DNA of 8,599 bases from Anaerolineales bacterium (GTDB lineage: Bacteria > Chloroflexota > Anaerolineae > Anaerolineales > Villigracilaceae), in NCBI GenBank assembly GCA_016789485.1, contig JAEURE010000094.1, positions 1 to 8,599 on the forward strand. Reading direction: 5' to 3'. Shown here piece by piece: positions 7,183 through 8,599 of this stretch. Made by a program: the position numbers and the translations under genes. Position 1 is the stretch's first letter, and every line of letters starts with the position of its first letter. The notes under the pieces were generated by a model. It saw nothing but the letters and a program-made list of their open reading frames with translations, was not told where the DNA came from and did no database searches.

Positions 7183-8599
7183 TTAGTTTTTGATAGAGTC
7201 GTCTTTTGCCCGCGCAGACAAAACCTTGAACGTTTCGCCCAATCGTTCTAGTGATTTGGGGCGGGGGTCGACCACACTAGCCGACGCAATCACCATAAAT
7301 AGACCCAACAAACCAATGATCTGCCAAAGCGGGAGGGAGGACCGAGTAGGCTCAGGTGTTTCTTCCGGCGCAGGTGTGATCAATACCAAAGTCGGTGTCG
7401 GCGGTATTTGGGTTGCCACCGGCGTTATCGAAGGCATCAAAGTGCTGGTCGCTGTTGGAGATGGAGTCAGAGTGGCGGTCGATGTTGCCACCTCGGGAAT
7501 CACGATCCTACCCGCATCCTGCCCGCATAATCCATTCACATCACATGCTACTGCCAAGACTGGGTACTCCCCTGCTGGCGCCAGTGTTCCATCCCCGAAG
7601 TGCCGATCCCATTTCACGACATAGGAATTTTTGCCGGGATCAAAGTCCAACACCAACTCCTTCCAACGCTTTTGCGGATCACGGATCGTTACTTGGATGC
7701 TGGCAATCGGAAAGTGATTGGGGGAAACCTGCAGCACGCCGACCTCCCAGATCCACCATCGTTCTGTGATCGATATAGCAGGCGGGGCATTGTCCACAGT
7801 CAACGCAACTGAAACCACATCGCCAACATTGCCGGCGCGATCCCTGCCGCGCATCTGGATGGTGTACTCGCCATTGGGCACTTCACCGGAATGCCAGATG
7901 TAAGACCAGCCATCTCCTGCGCTCATCGAGACTGCCTGCCAGGTATTTCCTCCGTCAACCGAGACTTCACCTCCATCCAGACCGGACATGCCATCCACCA
8001 AACTTCCAGCGAAGCGTACGTTACCCTGCACAACCTCACCATTGGAATGGGATGTGATTTGAGCGATCGGAGGAACCGTATCTATACGGATTACTCTGGA
8101 TGCTGTCACTTCATTTCCAGCCACATCCCTGGCGTGGATCAAGGCAGCATGTGACCCATCTGTGAAGTGGATGGTTGGATTGACCCAACTTGCTCCACCA
8201 TCGGTGCTAATTAGGAGGGATGCAAGCCCTGAGATTGCATCGGTCGCCGTTGCCGACAGATCCACCAATGAGACATACCAGCCATTCCTGCCATCGACAG
8301 GTGGAAGAATGACCTCAAGATCAGGTGGCGTCCCATCCCGCTGCCATGTGGATAAACCACTGGCGGTCCGCCCACTGGTGGAAGTCACAGTGTAGTTGGC
8401 TGTACCAGTTCCCTCCGGTAAAGGCAAGTCACAGGAATCTCCACATGTAAACGGTACTCCGTTCAAATCACCGGCGATGGTCACATCAAACCCCTGCGGA
8501 TCACTGGCAGAGAGTTCAAGAGTTTCATTCCCTCGGCACCAACCGGCATCCCCCCACAGATCGCAAACCACAACTCCTGTAATTTGCGGCGGCAGCGGC
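7183..8599 (-). CDS. Ig-like repeat surface protein with Thr/Pro stalk and C-terminal membrane anchor (5' end beyond window)
   Basis: The frame is open through the right edge (PLPPQITG... before the GTG at 8571), so the N-terminus and any signal peptide are missing; the GTG is not a credible start. Counting residues from 8571: a Cys-containing module (1-78; C3, C12, C43, C47, probably disulfides outside the cell); two Ig-like modules (about 79-164 and 165-260), each with a D-x-x-PP opening, an STDGGASW or SVDGGNTW strand and a RD-x-AGN ending; a third, different beta domain (261-358) with GDGTLAPAGEYPV resembling FlgD-type Ig folds and a C343/C349 pair; a Thr/Pro/Ser-rich stalk (360-412, nt 7494-7336); a membrane segment (about 415-434, nt 7329-7270); and a basic 28-residue tail. 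This predicts an extracellular adhesin- or scaffold-like protein held in the membrane by its C-terminus, tail inside. No enzymatic domain is seen in this portion. It is followed after 23 nt by the 182-residue membrane protein gene. Confidence 0.85.
   Translation of the reverse strand, partial: PLPPQITGVVVCDLWGDAGWCRGNETLELSASDPQGFDVTIAGDLNGVPFTCGDSCDLPLPEGTGTANYTVTSTSGRTASGLSTWQRDGTPPDLEVILPPVDGRNGWYVSLVDLSATATDAISGLASLLISTDGGASWVNPTIHFTDGSHAALIHARDVAGNEVTASRVIRIDTVPPIAQITSHSNGEVVQGNVRFAGSLVDGMSGLDGGEVSVDGGNTWQAVSMSAGDGWSYIWHSGEVPNGEYTIQMRGRDRAGNVGDVVSVALTVDNAPPAISITERWWIWEVGVLQVSPNHFPIASIQVTIRDPQKRWKELVLDFDPGKNSYVVKWDRHFGDGTLAPAGEYPVLAVACDVNGLCGQDAGRIVIPEVATSTATLTPSPTATSTLMPSITPVATQIPPTPTLVLITPAPEETPEPTRSSLPLWQIIGLLGLFMVIASASVVDPRPKSLERLGETFKVLSARAKDDSIKN

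Noticed and set aside
7190..7624. 144-codon plus-strand open frame
   Set aside because: Antisense to the stalk and membrane anchor of the Ig-repeat protein; its Val/Gly-rich repeats mirror the Thr/Pro stalk codons.
6490..8231. Shared 12-mer ATGCAAGCCCTG at 6490-6501 and 8220-8231
   Set aside because: A pair of identical 12-mers is expected by chance in a window of this size, and the flanks do not match.
1..8599. Search by eye for CRISPR arrays, tRNA genes, transposase genes and direct-repeat attachment sites
   Set aside because: No regularly spaced repeats, cloverleaf-like segments or transposase/integrase motifs were recognised.

Overview
The window looks like a stretch of bacterial chromosome, most likely from a Chloroflexota bacterium of the Anaerolineae type. 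That assignment is an inference. It rests mainly on the style of the minus-strand surface protein (tandem Ig-like modules, a Thr/Pro-rich stalk, then a C-terminal membrane anchor). No rRNA, tRNA, CRISPR array or insertion sequence was seen.

Left part (1-1697, plus strand): an AlkA-like DNA-3-methyladenine glycosylase overlaps by 7 nt a short DUF488/YeaO-family gene, so these two are probably co-translated. A short gap holding a possible 15-codon ORF leads to a small DUF2249 gene, which ends at a strong hairpin.

Middle-left (1698-2433, plus strand): a decaying patch. An open frame with no start codon carries about 48 residues resembling the C-terminal half of isocitrate lyase/PEP mutase-family proteins. 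Its stop overlaps (ATGA) the start of a small cupin gene. The cupin has a strong ribosome binding site and start, but its frame breaks after 12 codons. Dropping one C at 2091 restores a full-length cupin of 108 residues.

Centre (2434-6466, plus strand): the E1 and E2 components of the 2-oxoglutarate dehydrogenase complex (sucA, sucB), one base apart and apparently one transcription unit. They make the TCA-cycle complex converting 2-oxoglutarate and CoA to succinyl-CoA. The E3 lipoamide dehydrogenase is not in the window.

Right part (6467-8599, minus strand): a convergent two-gene unit read from the right edge. The first gene is a large exported, Ig-repeat, membrane-anchored protein whose 5' end lies beyond the window. 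The second is a 182-residue protein with one N-terminal membrane segment and no recognised family. A clear intrinsic terminator (hairpin plus seven Ts on the minus strand) closes this unit in the convergent gap behind sucB.

Most of the window is ordinary housekeeping content. The spots most worth checking are the broken or recoded cupin, the gene remnant before it, and the uncharacterised minus-strand membrane pair. I do not see convincing evidence of a wholly new system.
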